A DNA stretch of 64,000 nucleotides from Trujillonella humicola. GTDB taxonomy: Bacteria; Actinomycetota; Actinomycetes; Mycobacteriales; Geodermatophilaceae. Below, one piece after another: positions 7,645-15,435 of the stretch (position 1 is the first letter of the stretch; the number at the start of each line of letters is the position of its first letter). A program made the translations under genes and the position numbers. The stretch covers positions 62,001 through 126,000 of the forward strand of contig NZ_JBJNRJ010000008.1 in the NCBI RefSeq assembly GCF_046233715.1, given 5' to 3'. The notes beneath the pieces were generated by a model. It searched no databases, was not told the origin of the DNA, and was given only the letters and a program-made list of their open reading frames with translations.

Positions 7645-9302
7645 CAGGCCGACCCGGCCGAGGCGTCGACCCGGTCCCGGGAGGTCTGCCGGGCCGCGTG
7701 CCGGCCGGCGAGGAAGCCGAACACCATCGCCGGGCCGAGGGTGCCGCCGGCTCCGCCGTAGGTCATCCCCAGCACCGAGGCCATGACGTTGCCGGCGGCG
7801 TACAGCCCACCGATGGGGCGCCCGTCGACGTCGAGCACCTGCGCGTCGACGTCGGTGCGCGGGCCGCCCTTGGTGCCCAGGCAGCCGCTGTAGACGCGCA
7901 CCGCGTAGAAGGGCGCGGTGTCCAGCGGGCCGAGCGTGGACTCGGGGCCGTCGCCCAGGGTGCTGTCGCCCCACCAGCGGTCGTGCAGGCTCTCGCCGCG
8001 CCGGAAGTCGGGGTCGTGCCCCTCGGCGACGTGCGCGTTCCAGCGCTCGACGGTCTCCTGCAGCGCGTCGGCCGGGACGTCGATCCGCGCCGCGAGGGTG
8101 GCCAGGTCGGGCGCCTCGACCATCCACTCGGGGGTGGGCCGGCCGGCGCCGGACCGGAACCCCGCCAGCCCGTAGCGCCGGAGGTAGTGGTCGTCGACGA
8201 CCAGCCAGGCCGGGTGGTTGACGTAGTCGAACTCGGTCACGTCGAGCACGTGGAAGGCGGCGCCGAGGGCGTTGTAGTTGGCCGCCTCGTCGGCGAAGCG
8301 GCGGCCTTTACGGTTCACCATGATGCTGTGCGGGCGGCTGCGCTCGCCGTTGACCTGCCACCCGGCGACGGTGCCGTCGGGCATGGGGACGTCGATGATC
8401 GGTACCCACCAGGCCTCGCGCATGTTGCCCAGCCCGGCGCCGAGCCGCATCACCATCTTGAGGCCGTCGCCGGTGTTGGTGGGGACGGCGGCCGTGCGCT
8501 CCAGCGGCCCGCGGATGAAGGTGCTCACCAGGTCGCGGTCCCACTCGAAGCCGCCGGTGGCCAGCACCACCCCGCCGCGGACGCCGACGGTGCGGCGTCC
8601 CTCGGCGGTCTCCAGCACCACGCCGGTGACCCGGCCGTCCTCCCGGACCAGCTCCACGGCGCGGGCGCCGGTGACCGGCTCGATGCCGCGGTCCAGGCAT
8701 CCCTTGAGCAGGGCACCGACCAGCCCCTGCCCTGCGCCGCGCTCGTCGCGGACCTTCCGCCGCTCCATCTCCTCGGCGGGCACGCCGCCGGGCGCGCCGC
8801 GGCCCAGCGACGTCTCGCTCATCAGGATGTTCCCCGAGATCTGCGGCCCGACGGTGACGCGGTGCTGCCACGGGCCGAGGTCGGCGAAGGGGAACAGCGG
8901 GCACTCCATCGACCGCCCGCCGCGGCGGGCCGCGCCGGGGTGCTCCGGGTGGTAGTCCGGGAAGTCCTCGATGATCCGGAAGCGGGCCGGCGTCCGCTCC
9001 TCCAGGTACCGGATCACCTCCGGCCCGGCGTCGACGTAGGCCTCGGCGAGCCGGTCGTCGATCAGGCCGTGCGACATCGAGCGCAGGTAGGTGAGCACGT
9101 CCTCGCGGCGGTCCTGCAGGCCCAGCTCGGCCATGTGCGGGTTCTGCGGGATCCAGACCATCCCGCCGGACCATGCGCTGGTGCCGCCGACCCGCTCGGC
9201 CTTCTCGAACACGGCGACGCGCGCGCCCGCGTCGTGCGCCGCGATCGCCGCCGTCAGGCCCGCCGCGCCGGTGCCGAGCACCACCACGTCGTAGGTGTCC
9301 AC
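7644..9302 (-). CDS. FAD-dependent dehydrogenase, 3-ketosteroid-delta1-dehydrogenase-like
   Basis: This 552-residue flavoprotein belongs to the FAD_binding_2 (fumarate reductase/KstD) family. The dinucleotide motif GTGAAG is at 10-15 and a GGTSAWSGGMVW segment follows near 40. The C-terminus has GLYAAGNVMASVLGMTYGG, close to the KstD signature in which the Tyr and the following Gly contact the substrate carbonyl. It would introduce a C=C bond next to a ketone in a cyclic substrate. GTG 9302 has an AGAGGAGGGG ribosome site. No other steroid-ring genes are present, so a steroid substrate is not implied. It is coupled to SDR B. Confidence 0.85.
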   Translation of the reverse strand: MDTYDVVVLGTGAAGLTAAIAAHDAGARVAVFEKAERVGGTSAWSGGMVWIPQNPHMAELGLQDRREDVLTYLRSMSHGLIDDRLAEAYVDAGPEVIRYLEERTPARFRIIEDFPDYHPEHPGAARRGGRSMECPLFPFADLGPWQHRVTVGPQISGNILMSETSLGRGAPGGVPAEEMERRKVRDERGAGQGLVGALLKGCLDRGIEPVTGARAVELVREDGRVTGVVLETAEGRRTVGVRGGVVLATGGFEWDRDLVSTFIRGPLERTAAVPTNTGDGLKMVMRLGAGLGNMREAWWVPIIDVPMPDGTVAGWQVNGERSRPHSIMVNRKGRRFADEAANYNALGAAFHVLDVTEFDYVNHPAWLVVDDHYLRRYGLAGFRSGAGRPTPEWMVEAPDLATLAARIDVPADALQETVERWNAHVAEGHDPDFRRGESLHDRWWGDSTLGDGPESTLGPLDTAPFYAVRVYSGCLGTKGGPRTDVDAQVLDVDGRPIGGLYAAGNVMASVLGMTYGGAGGTLGPAMVFGFLAGRHAARQTSRDRVDASAGSA

Positions 9303-9369
9303 GTCGTCCCCTCCTCTGGCCGGCCGGGACGGCCGGGTCCACGTCAGCTGACTGCGAACGCAGCCGGGC

Positions 9370-10170
9370 TCACTGCGCCGTGTAGCGGTCCTCCACCGTG
9401 CGGCCGCCGTCGCGGCCACCGCCGACCAGCAGGTTCTGCCCGGTGACCCAGGACGCGGCGGGGCTGGCCAGGTACAGGACGGCCGCGGCCATGTCCTCCG
9501 GGGTGCCCATCCGGCCCAGCGGCACCGTCGCCGTCAGCCGCGGCAGGTCGTCCTCGGTCAGCCGCAGCGCCTCGAAGAAGGTCTCGGTCGGCACCATGCC
9601 CGGCGAGACGGCGTTGACGCGCACCCCCGCCGGAGCCAGCTCCGCGGCGAGGGTGGCGGTCAGGTTGAGGACGGCGGCCTTCGCCGCGCCGTAGGCACCG
9701 GTGCCGGGCGCGGCCCGCATACCCGCGCCGGACGCGATGTTCACGATCGCGCCGCCCCGCGGCAGCCGCCCCGCCGCCGCCCGGACGCAGGCGAGGAGGG
9801 CGACGAGGTTGAGCTCCAGCATGTCGCGCAACTGCTGGTCGGACGTGGCCGCCAGCGGGCGCACCGACGGGTCGTCGGTCCCGCCGGCGTTGTTCACCCA
9901 CACGTCCAGCCGGCCGAGCTCCGCCGCCGCGGCGGCGGCCAGCCGCTCGGGAGTGTCCCCGCGCAGGTCGCCGGGCACCTCCAGGGCCCGCCGTCCGCGG
10001 GCGCGGACCTCCTCCGCCACCGCCGCCACCTCGTGCGCCCGGCGTGCGGTCACCACGACGTCGGCACCGGCGTCGGCCAGGGCCAGCGCGGTGGCGCGCC
10101 CGATCCCCCGGCCCGAGCCGGTCACGACCGCCACCCGGCCGTCGAGCCGGAAGAGCTCGAGGATCGACAC
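9370..10170 (-). CDS. Short-chain dehydrogenase/reductase (SDR C)
   Basis: This classical SDR has 266 residues. The motif TGSGRGIG is at 17-24. Basic residues after strand 2 (TARR) suggest NADP(H) rather than NAD(H). The tetrad is visible as NNAGG, a Ser in NIASGAG, and YGAAK. The stop of the upstream Rieske gene is only 3 bp away, so the two are in one operon. An alcohol or keto intermediate downstream of the Rieske reaction is the likely substrate. Confidence 0.92.
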   Translation of the reverse strand: MSILELFRLDGRVAVVTGSGRGIGRATALALADAGADVVVTARRAHEVAAVAEEVRARGRRALEVPGDLRGDTPERLAAAAAAELGRLDVWVNNAGGTDDPSVRPLAATSDQQLRDMLELNLVALLACVRAAAGRLPRGGAIVNIASGAGMRAAPGTGAYGAAKAAVLNLTATLAAELAPAGVRVNAVSPGMVPTETFFEALRLTEDDLPRLTATVPLGRMGTPEDMAAAVLYLASPAASWVTGQNLLVGGGRDGGRTVEDRYTAQ

Positions 10171-10173
10171 GGC

Positions 10174-11550
10174 CTACTCCCCGGCCGCCAGCCACCGGTC
10201 GTACAGCGTGTGGAAGTGCCGGATCTTGCTCTCCTGGTACACGCCGAAGGACAGGCCGGGCTTGCGGGTGGCCTTCAGGCCCTTCTGCACGGCCTCCAGG
10301 TTGAACTCGTCCTGGTCGAAGACCCGGGCCAGCGAGCCGAGCTCCTCGACCGCGCTGCGCCAGGGCTCGTCGGGCCCCAGCCGCCGCTCCGGCGCCGGCG
10401 CCGGCCGCTCACCGGTGAAGGGGGCCAGCAGGAGGACCTCCATGATGCAGCTCTCGTGGTCGTCGCCGTTGGGCCGCCACCGGTAGGTGATCTGGTTGTA
10501 GCCGCCCCACGGGTGCATGTTGGGGAAGACGCTGAGGTAGTGGCTGTCGACCAGCTCGGCGTCGGACAGCTCCTCCGCGGCCTCGCCGAGGACCGGGCGC
10601 AGCGAGCGGCGCGCGGACTCGGCCAGCGTCTGGCGCGCCGTCCAGCCGTCGGGCACCTCGAGCATCGGCGGGTCGTCGAGGCGCTGGTCGATCTGCGAGT
10701 TGAGCCGCTCCTGCTCGGTGGGGTCCCACGGCAGGTACGGGCTGGGCACGCCGCGCGGCGAGATCGCCCGTGACACGTTGCCGAAGACGTCGTACTGCGA
10801 GTTCGCATCCCCGAAGCCCGGCAGCAGCTGCGGATGCGTGGTGATCACGTGGTAGGACTCCATGAAGGCCTCCTGCGCGACCTTCCAGTTGGTCCGGATC
10901 ACCTTGGACACGTGCACCCGGGTGTAGCGCTGCTCCAGCGGCCAGCGCTCGAACAGCGCGTCCATGTCGCCGATGAAGTCCTCGAGCGGCCCGCAGTCGG
11001 GGTCGGGGTTGACGAAGACGAACCCGCCCCAGGTGCCCACCCGGATCTCCGGCAGCCCGAAGGACTCCGGGCGGACCTGCGGGAAGTCCCAGGCGCTGGG
11101 GACCCGCTTGAGCTTGCCCGACAGCGACCAGCAGAAGCCGTGGAACGCGCACTCCAGCTCCTCGACCCGCCCCGGCCCGTCGCGCAGCGCGCGGCCGCGG
11201 TGCAGGCAGGCGTTGACGAAGGCCCTGATCCCGCCGGCGCCGGGCGCCGCCCGGACCAGCAGGTAGGACTTGTCGGCGATGTCGTAGACCTGGGTGTCGC
11301 CGACCTCGGCGAGCACCTCCTCGCGGCAGGCCATCTGCCACACCCGCGACCACAGGTGCCGCTTCTCCCGCTCGTGCCAGGCGCGGTCCAGGTAGCGGTC
11401 GATCGAGACGTCGTCCTCGCCGAAGTAGCCGGGCTCGTCGCGGCGCAGCAGCGGCGGCACCGGCTTGCTGTCGCGGTCCAGCAGCTCCTGGTAGGTCGGC
11501 CCGTTGCCCCGGAAACCGGTGCGGGCGCGGATGTCCGGCTCAGCCGTCAC
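10174..11550 (-). CDS. Rieske non-haem iron oxygenase, alpha subunit (Rieske 1)
   Basis: The 458-residue protein has an N-terminal Rieske 2Fe-2S domain with Cys 115, His 117, Cys 134 and His 137. A C-terminal mononuclear-iron domain has His 234 and His 239. The residue that normally bridges the two centres is Glu 231 rather than Asp (segment NWK, then E..H....H). It would insert O2 into an organic substrate. No ferredoxin, reductase or classical beta subunit is encoded in the window. GTG 11550 overlaps the stop of the small upstream gene by 4 bp (GTGA), tying the two together. It is clearly related to Rieske 2 at 11996. Confidence 0.95.
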   Translation of the reverse strand: MTAEPDIRARTGFRGNGPTYQELLDRDSKPVPPLLRRDEPGYFGEDDVSIDRYLDRAWHEREKRHLWSRVWQMACREEVLAEVGDTQVYDIADKSYLLVRAAPGAGGIRAFVNACLHRGRALRDGPGRVEELECAFHGFCWSLSGKLKRVPSAWDFPQVRPESFGLPEIRVGTWGGFVFVNPDPDCGPLEDFIGDMDALFERWPLEQRYTRVHVSKVIRTNWKVAQEAFMESYHVITTHPQLLPGFGDANSQYDVFGNVSRAISPRGVPSPYLPWDPTEQERLNSQIDQRLDDPPMLEVPDGWTARQTLAESARRSLRPVLGEAAEELSDAELVDSHYLSVFPNMHPWGGYNQITYRWRPNGDDHESCIMEVLLLAPFTGERPAPAPERRLGPDEPWRSAVEELGSLARVFDQDEFNLEAVQKGLKATRKPGLSFGVYQESKIRHFHTLYDRWLAAGE

Positions 11551-11792
11551 GAGAAGGTCTCCTCGGTCTCGAACCGGCGGCTGCGGCTGCCCGCGCCACC
11601 GGGGTGCTTGCCTCCGCTGACGATCCACCGGCACAGCTCCGGATCGGCCCGGCGCAGGTCACCGGCCACCCAGGTACCGTCCCGGTCGAAACGGCCCTGC
11701 CGGCCGTCACGCGCGGTGACCAGCACCGGGCCGTGGTCGTCGGGAGCCCACTCGTAGACCGCGCGTGACAGCGCGTGCTGGATCTTGCGCAT
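11547..11792 (-). CDS. Small conserved partner of Rieske oxygenase (81 aa), function unknown
   Basis: I do not recognise a named family. The 81-residue protein shares a core with the 79-residue protein at 13375: an RA.Y segment, then GRF..DG.W..G and ADPELC.W (near residues 47-56). Each lies immediately beside a Rieske alpha gene and overlaps it, here upstream by 4 bp. The single conserved Cys, two Trp and Gly-rich turns could make a small beta domain. A role as an accessory or assembly protein, or a small subunit of the oxygenase, is inference. It is the first gene of its operon, with GGAGGG just before the ATG. Confidence 0.75.
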   Translation of the reverse strand: MRKIQHALSRAVYEWAPDDHGPVLVTARDGRQGRFDRDGTWVAGDLRRADPELCRWIVSGGKHPGGAGSRSRRFETEETFS

Positions 11793-11849
11793 CGACCCTC
11801 CAGAGGGCGGCGAACCGGAGCGCCGACCGCTCGTGCCGCGCAGCGCTAC

Positions 11850-11872
11850 TTACTGCTGTCCGTGCACAGTAA
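11850..11872. promoter_or_regulatory. Putative operator, 23-bp palindrome family (strong copy)
   Basis: TTACT and AGTAA are separated by 13 bp. The arms extend to 7 bp if flanking and inner bases are counted (CTTACTG/CAGTAAG). It is centred 69 bp upstream of the small protein and Rieske 1 operon. Confidence 0.55.
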
Positions 11873-11920
11873 GACCGGATGCCCGGCCGGGTCCAGCGCC
11901 ATCGACAGCGACCCCGGCAC

Positions 11921-11943
11921 TTTGTACATTGGGACTCCAGTTA
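11921..11943. promoter_or_regulatory. Putative operator, 23-bp palindrome family
   Basis: TTTGT and AGTTA are separated by 13 bp, centred 64 bp upstream of the Rieske 2 start. It forms a pair with the site at 11850-11872, 71 bp apart centre to centre, like the pair at 4903/4972. Confidence 0.45.
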
Positions 11944-11995
11944 CTCAGGCCGGGACGACGGGTCCGCCGGCACGGGTGGAGGGGATCGAGACACC

Positions 11996-13375
11996 GTGAC
12001 CATCGCCGAGGAGCCCGGCCGGACCAGGACGCCGGGGTTGAGCTGGTACGACCTCGTGCTGGAGGACGAGCGGCCGGTTCCCGACCACCTGCGCGCCCGG
12101 TCCCCGTACACCGCCCGCACCCAGTACGTCCCCGTCGAGCGCTACACCAGCCGCGCCTGGCACGAGGCCGAGCGCCGGTACCTGTGGCGGCGGGTGTGGC
12201 AGATGGCCTGCCGCGAGGAGCACCTGCCCGAGGTCGGCAGCTACGTCGTCTACGACATCGCCGGCGACTCCTACCTGGTGGTCCGCTCCCGCGACGGCGA
12301 GATCAGGGCCTACGTCAACGCGTGCCTGCACCGCGGCCGGGCGCTCAAGGACTACGACGGGCGGTGCAGCGAGTTCCGCTGCTCGTTCCACGGGTTCACC
12401 TGGAAGCTCGACGGGACGCTGCGCCACATGCCAGGAGCCCGGGAGTTCCCCGACGTCGAGGCCGACCGGGAGGCCTGGCGGCTGCCGGAGGCCCGGGTCG
12501 GCACCTGGGGCGGGTTCGTCTTCATCAACCCCGACCCCGACTGCGAGCCGCTCGAGCAGTTCCTCGGCACCCTGCCCGAGCACTTCGCCCTGTGGGACTT
12601 CGAGCACCGCTACCTGCAGGCCCACGTGGCCAAGAAGGTCCGGTGCAACTGGAAGGTCGCGCAGGAGGCGTTCGACGAGGGTCTGCACCTGGGCGCCACG
12701 CACCCGCAGTCGGCGCCTTACGTGGGCGACGGCAACAGCGCGGTCGACGTCTACGGCAACTACGCCCGGCAGATCAGCCCGTCCGGCACACCCATCGACG
12801 ACATGCCGGTGGACCCGTCCGAGCGCGACATCCTGGCCCGCATGCTCGACGTCCGCGAGGGCGAGGAGCTGCCGATCCCCTTCTCCCAGCGGACGACGGC
12901 GCGCGACAGCATGGCCCGCGCGGGTCGCGAGCGCTGGCGCCAGGTGCTGGGCGAGGAGGCCGAGGAGATCTCCGACGGCGAGCTGCTCGACCACTGGAAC
13001 TACGCACTGTTCCCCAACCTGCACCCGTGGGGCGGGTACAACCGGATCGTCTACCGCTTCCGCCCGCACGGCGACCGGCACGACGAGTGCATCTTCGAGG
13101 TCATGTTCCTGACCCCCTACCGGGGCGAGCGGCCTCCCCCGGCGCCCATCACCTGGCTCGACTTCGAGGACTCCTGGACCCGGGCCACGGAGCTGCAGAC
13201 CCTCGCCCTGGTGATGGAGCAGGACACCTTCAACATGGAAGCCGTCCAGCGCGGGCTGCAGACGACCCGTCGCCCGCACACGATCACCTCCGACTTCCAG
13301 GAGGACGTCATCTCGTGGCGGCACGACCTGCTCACCGAGTGGGTGGAGAAGCCCGCGGCCGAGGAGGGCCGGTGA
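11996..13375 (+). CDS. Rieske non-haem iron oxygenase, alpha subunit (Rieske 2)
   Basis: This 459-residue homologue of Rieske 1 shares the same architecture. The cluster ligands are Cys 110, His 112, Cys 129 and His 132. The iron ligands are His 231 and His 236, and Glu 228 is in the bridging position. I chose GTG 11996 because it aligns the N-terminus with Rieske 1 and has a GGAGGGG site upstream; an earlier start would run through the operator at 11921. It heads a plus-strand operon that continues into the small partner gene by a TGATG overlap and then SMP-30. Electron donors are missing here as well. The two enzymes probably act on related intermediates. Confidence 0.95.
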   Translation: MTIAEEPGRTRTPGLSWYDLVLEDERPVPDHLRARSPYTARTQYVPVERYTSRAWHEAERRYLWRRVWQMACREEHLPEVGSYVVYDIAGDSYLVVRSRDGEIRAYVNACLHRGRALKDYDGRCSEFRCSFHGFTWKLDGTLRHMPGAREFPDVEADREAWRLPEARVGTWGGFVFINPDPDCEPLEQFLGTLPEHFALWDFEHRYLQAHVAKKVRCNWKVAQEAFDEGLHLGATHPQSAPYVGDGNSAVDVYGNYARQISPSGTPIDDMPVDPSERDILARMLDVREGEELPIPFSQRTTARDSMARAGRERWRQVLGEEAEEISDGELLDHWNYALFPNLHPWGGYNRIVYRFRPHGDRHDECIFEVMFLTPYRGERPPPAPITWLDFEDSWTRATELQTLALVMEQDTFNMEAVQRGLQTTRRPHTITSDFQEDVISWRHDLLTEWVEKPAAEEGR

Positions 13376-13614
13376 TGGAACCGCAGGGCGGGATCCGCCA
13401 CCCGCTCAACCCCCGCGCCCTCTACACCCCCGACGACGGCGGCACGGTCCGGGTCACCATGGGCACCCGGTGGGGCCGGTTCCACGGGGACGGCCGCTGG
13501 ATCGAGGGACCGCTCTTCGAGGCCGACCCCGAGCTGTGCCTGTGGGTGGCCGCACCGCGGCCGACGGGGCACCACCGGATCAGCCGGCTCATGGACATGC
13601 CGGCCGAACGCTGA
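13375..13614 (+). CDS. Small conserved partner of Rieske oxygenase (79 aa), function unknown
   Basis: This is the paralogue of the protein at 11547. Shared features are RALY near residues 14-17, the GRFHGDGRWIEG segment and ADPELCLW near 48-55. Its ATG shares one base with the stop of Rieske 2, so co-translation is very likely. Here the small gene follows the oxygenase, whereas at 11547 it precedes it; the pairing is kept but the order is not. I find no transmembrane segment or metal-site pattern. The function is unknown. Confidence 0.75.
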   Translation: MEPQGGIRHPLNPRALYTPDDGGTVRVTMGTRWGRFHGDGRWIEGPLFEADPELCLWVAAPRPTGHHRISRLMDMPAER

Positions 13615-13616
13615 CG

Positions 13617-14498
13617 GTGCCGGCGTCCGCGGAGCTCGTGCACGCCGGAGGGGACCTCCTCGGCGAGTGCCCGGTCTGGGACGACCGGACCGGGCTGCTG
13701 CACCGGGTCGACGCGCTCGCCGGCACGGTGATCAGCCTGGACCCCGGCACCGGCGCCGAGCGCCGGGTGGAGCTGGGCGTACACGTGGGCAGCCTGGTGC
13801 TGCGGGCGGACGGCCGGGGGGTGCTCGTCGCCGCCGGCGACGGGTTCGGCGCCCTCGACCCGTCGACCGGCACGTACCGGCCGCTGGCCGACGTGCTGCG
13901 CGGCGACCCGGCGGTGCTGATGAACGACGGCGCCTGCGACCCCGCGGGCCGCTTCCTCGCCGGCACCATGTCCCGGGACGCGACGCCCGGCCGCGGCGCG
14001 CTCTACGGCTTCCGGCCACCGGACCGGGCCGAACCCGTGCTCTCCGGGGTCGGCATCAGCAACGGCCTGGCCTGGGACTCCACCGGTTCGGCGCTGTACT
14101 TCGTCGACACGCTGCTGCGGCGGGTGGACCGGCTCGGCTACGACGTCGGCACCGGTGCGGTGACCGACCGGCGGCCGGCCGTCGACCTGAGCGGGTACCC
14201 GGGGCTGCCCGACGGCATGACCATCGACGCCGAGGACTGCCTGTGGGTGGCCTTCTGGCGCGGCGGGGCGGTCCGCCGCTTCAGCCCCGCCGGCGAGCTC
14301 CTCCAGGAGGTCGTCGTCCCGGTGCTGCGCACCACCAGCTGCTGCCTGGGCGGCCCCGACCTGCGCGACCTGTACGTCACCACCGCACGCCGAGGCATCC
14401 GGGCCGCCCCGGACGCGGTCGAGGACCTGGCCGGCGGGGTGTTCCGGTGCCGCGTGGCCGTACCCGGCGTACCGGAGCACCGCTGGACCGGCAGCTGA
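13617..14498 (+). CDS. SMP-30/gluconolactonase/LRE-family lactonase
   Basis: The 293-residue protein has the six-bladed beta-propeller signatures of the SMP-30 family. These are GECPVWD near residue 16 (metal-binding Glu), a central NDGACDPAGRFLAGTM segment near 102 (Asn ligand), SNGLAWD with YFVDT near 145-165, and PDGMTID near 200 (Asp ligand). Such enzymes hydrolyse sugar lactones and other lactones with Ca2+ or Zn2+. GTG 13617 begins 2 bp after the small partner's stop, so it is in the Rieske 2 operon. A lactone arising from sugar oxidation or ring oxidation is the likely substrate. Confidence 0.88.
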   Translation: MPASAELVHAGGDLLGECPVWDDRTGLLHRVDALAGTVISLDPGTGAERRVELGVHVGSLVLRADGRGVLVAAGDGFGALDPSTGTYRPLADVLRGDPAVLMNDGACDPAGRFLAGTMSRDATPGRGALYGFRPPDRAEPVLSGVGISNGLAWDSTGSALYFVDTLLRRVDRLGYDVGTGAVTDRRPAVDLSGYPGLPDGMTIDAEDCLWVAFWRGGAVRRFSPAGELLQEVVVPVLRTTSCCLGGPDLRDLYVTTARRGIRAAPDAVEDLAGGVFRCRVAVPGVPEHRWTGS

Positions 14499-14515
14499 CC
14501 GGTCTCCGCCCCGGC

Positions 14516-14538
14516 TTTCTGTAGACGGCTTCCAGAAA
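14516..14538. promoter_or_regulatory. Putative operator, 23-bp palindrome family (strong copy)
   Basis: TTTCTG and CAGAAA are exact inverted repeats, giving TTTCT-N13-AGAAA. It overlaps a candidate promoter, with -35 TAGACG at 14522-14527, a 17-bp spacer and -10 TAGCAT at 14545-14550. A repressor bound here would block RNA polymerase at the isomerase gene. Confidence 0.5.
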
Positions 14539-14580
14539 CCCTCGTAGCATCCGGCCACCGACCGAGGGAGACGCAGGCGG

Positions 14581-15435
14581 ATGGACGGCACGGCGGCGCT
14601 GGACGACATCGGCTGGGTCCTGTGGTCGGGCACCGTCGGCCTGGAGAGCCCCATCCCCCCGCGCCTGGAGGCGGCCCGGGCCGGCGGCTACACCCGGCTG
14701 TCGGTGAGCACCCTCGACGTCGCCCGGGCCGCGGAGGCCGGCACGCCGCCGGCCGAGCTCGGCCGGCGGATCAGGGACGCCGGGCTCGAGGTGGTGCTGG
14801 ACCCGGTGATGAACTGGTACGACGGGCCCCCGCGCAGCTCCCGCTTCGCCCGCTTCGGCGTCGAGGAGGCGCTGACGATGGCCGAGCAGCTGCAGGCGGT
14901 CACGATCACCTTCGTCGGCCAGGCGAGCAGCCACCTCACCCCGGAGGAGATCGCCGGGCCGTTCGGCGCCGCCTGCGACCGCATCGCCGGCTTCGGCGCG
15001 CAGGCGCACCTCGAGTTCATCCCGATGACGGCGATCCCGGACCTGTCGACCGCCTGGAGCGTCGTCCGGGCCGCCGACCGGCCCAACGGCGGCCTGCTGT
15101 TCGACACCTGGCACTTCTACCGCGGCGACCCCGACTTCGACGTTCTCGCTGAGGTGCCCGGGGAGCGGGTGCTCGCCGTCCAGATCGACGACGCGGCGGC
15201 CGAGGTCCACGGCACGCTGGACCAGGACACCCAGAACCGCCTGCTGCCCGGCGACGGCGCGCTCGACCTCGAGCGGGCGGTCCGGGAGCTGGACCGCATC
15301 GGCGCCCTGCGCTGGGTGGGCCCGGAGGTCATCTCCCCCGCGACCGCCGCGATGCCGGCGGTCGAGGCCGCCCGGGTGGCCGGCGACCGGGTCCGCGAGC
15401 TGATCGGCCGGGTGCGGTCGGGAGCGCGGGCATGA
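14581..15435 (+). CDS. Sugar phosphate isomerase/epimerase-like TIM barrel
   Basis: The 284-residue protein matches the xylose-isomerase-like TIM-barrel family (IolE, IolI and relatives). Likely metal ligands are Glu in LEFIPMTAIPD near residue 143, Asp and His in FDTWHFYRG near 173-177, and a C-terminal Glu in VGPEVIS near 247. It has its own promoter and operator but also continues the Rieske 2 operon direction. Its stop overlaps the next start by ATGA. A paralogue at 25354 shares both ligand segments, and a third related gene at 5640 is broken. Reaction unknown; isomerisation or dehydration of a keto-sugar or cyclitol is typical. Confidence 0.85.
   Translation: MDGTAALDDIGWVLWSGTVGLESPIPPRLEAARAGGYTRLSVSTLDVARAAEAGTPPAELGRRIRDAGLEVVLDPVMNWYDGPPRSSRFARFGVEEALTMAEQLQAVTITFVGQASSHLTPEEIAGPFGAACDRIAGFGAQAHLEFIPMTAIPDLSTAWSVVRAADRPNGGLLFDTWHFYRGDPDFDVLAEVPGERVLAVQIDDAAAEVHGTLDQDTQNRLLPGDGALDLERAVRELDRIGALRWVGPEVISPATAAMPAVEAARVAGDRVRELIGRVRSGARA

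Noticed and set aside
7644..9302. Evidence for a steroid-degradation cluster
   Set aside because: The FAD enzyme is KstD-like, but no kshA/kshB, hsa, kstR or mce genes occur here, so a steroid substrate is not supported.
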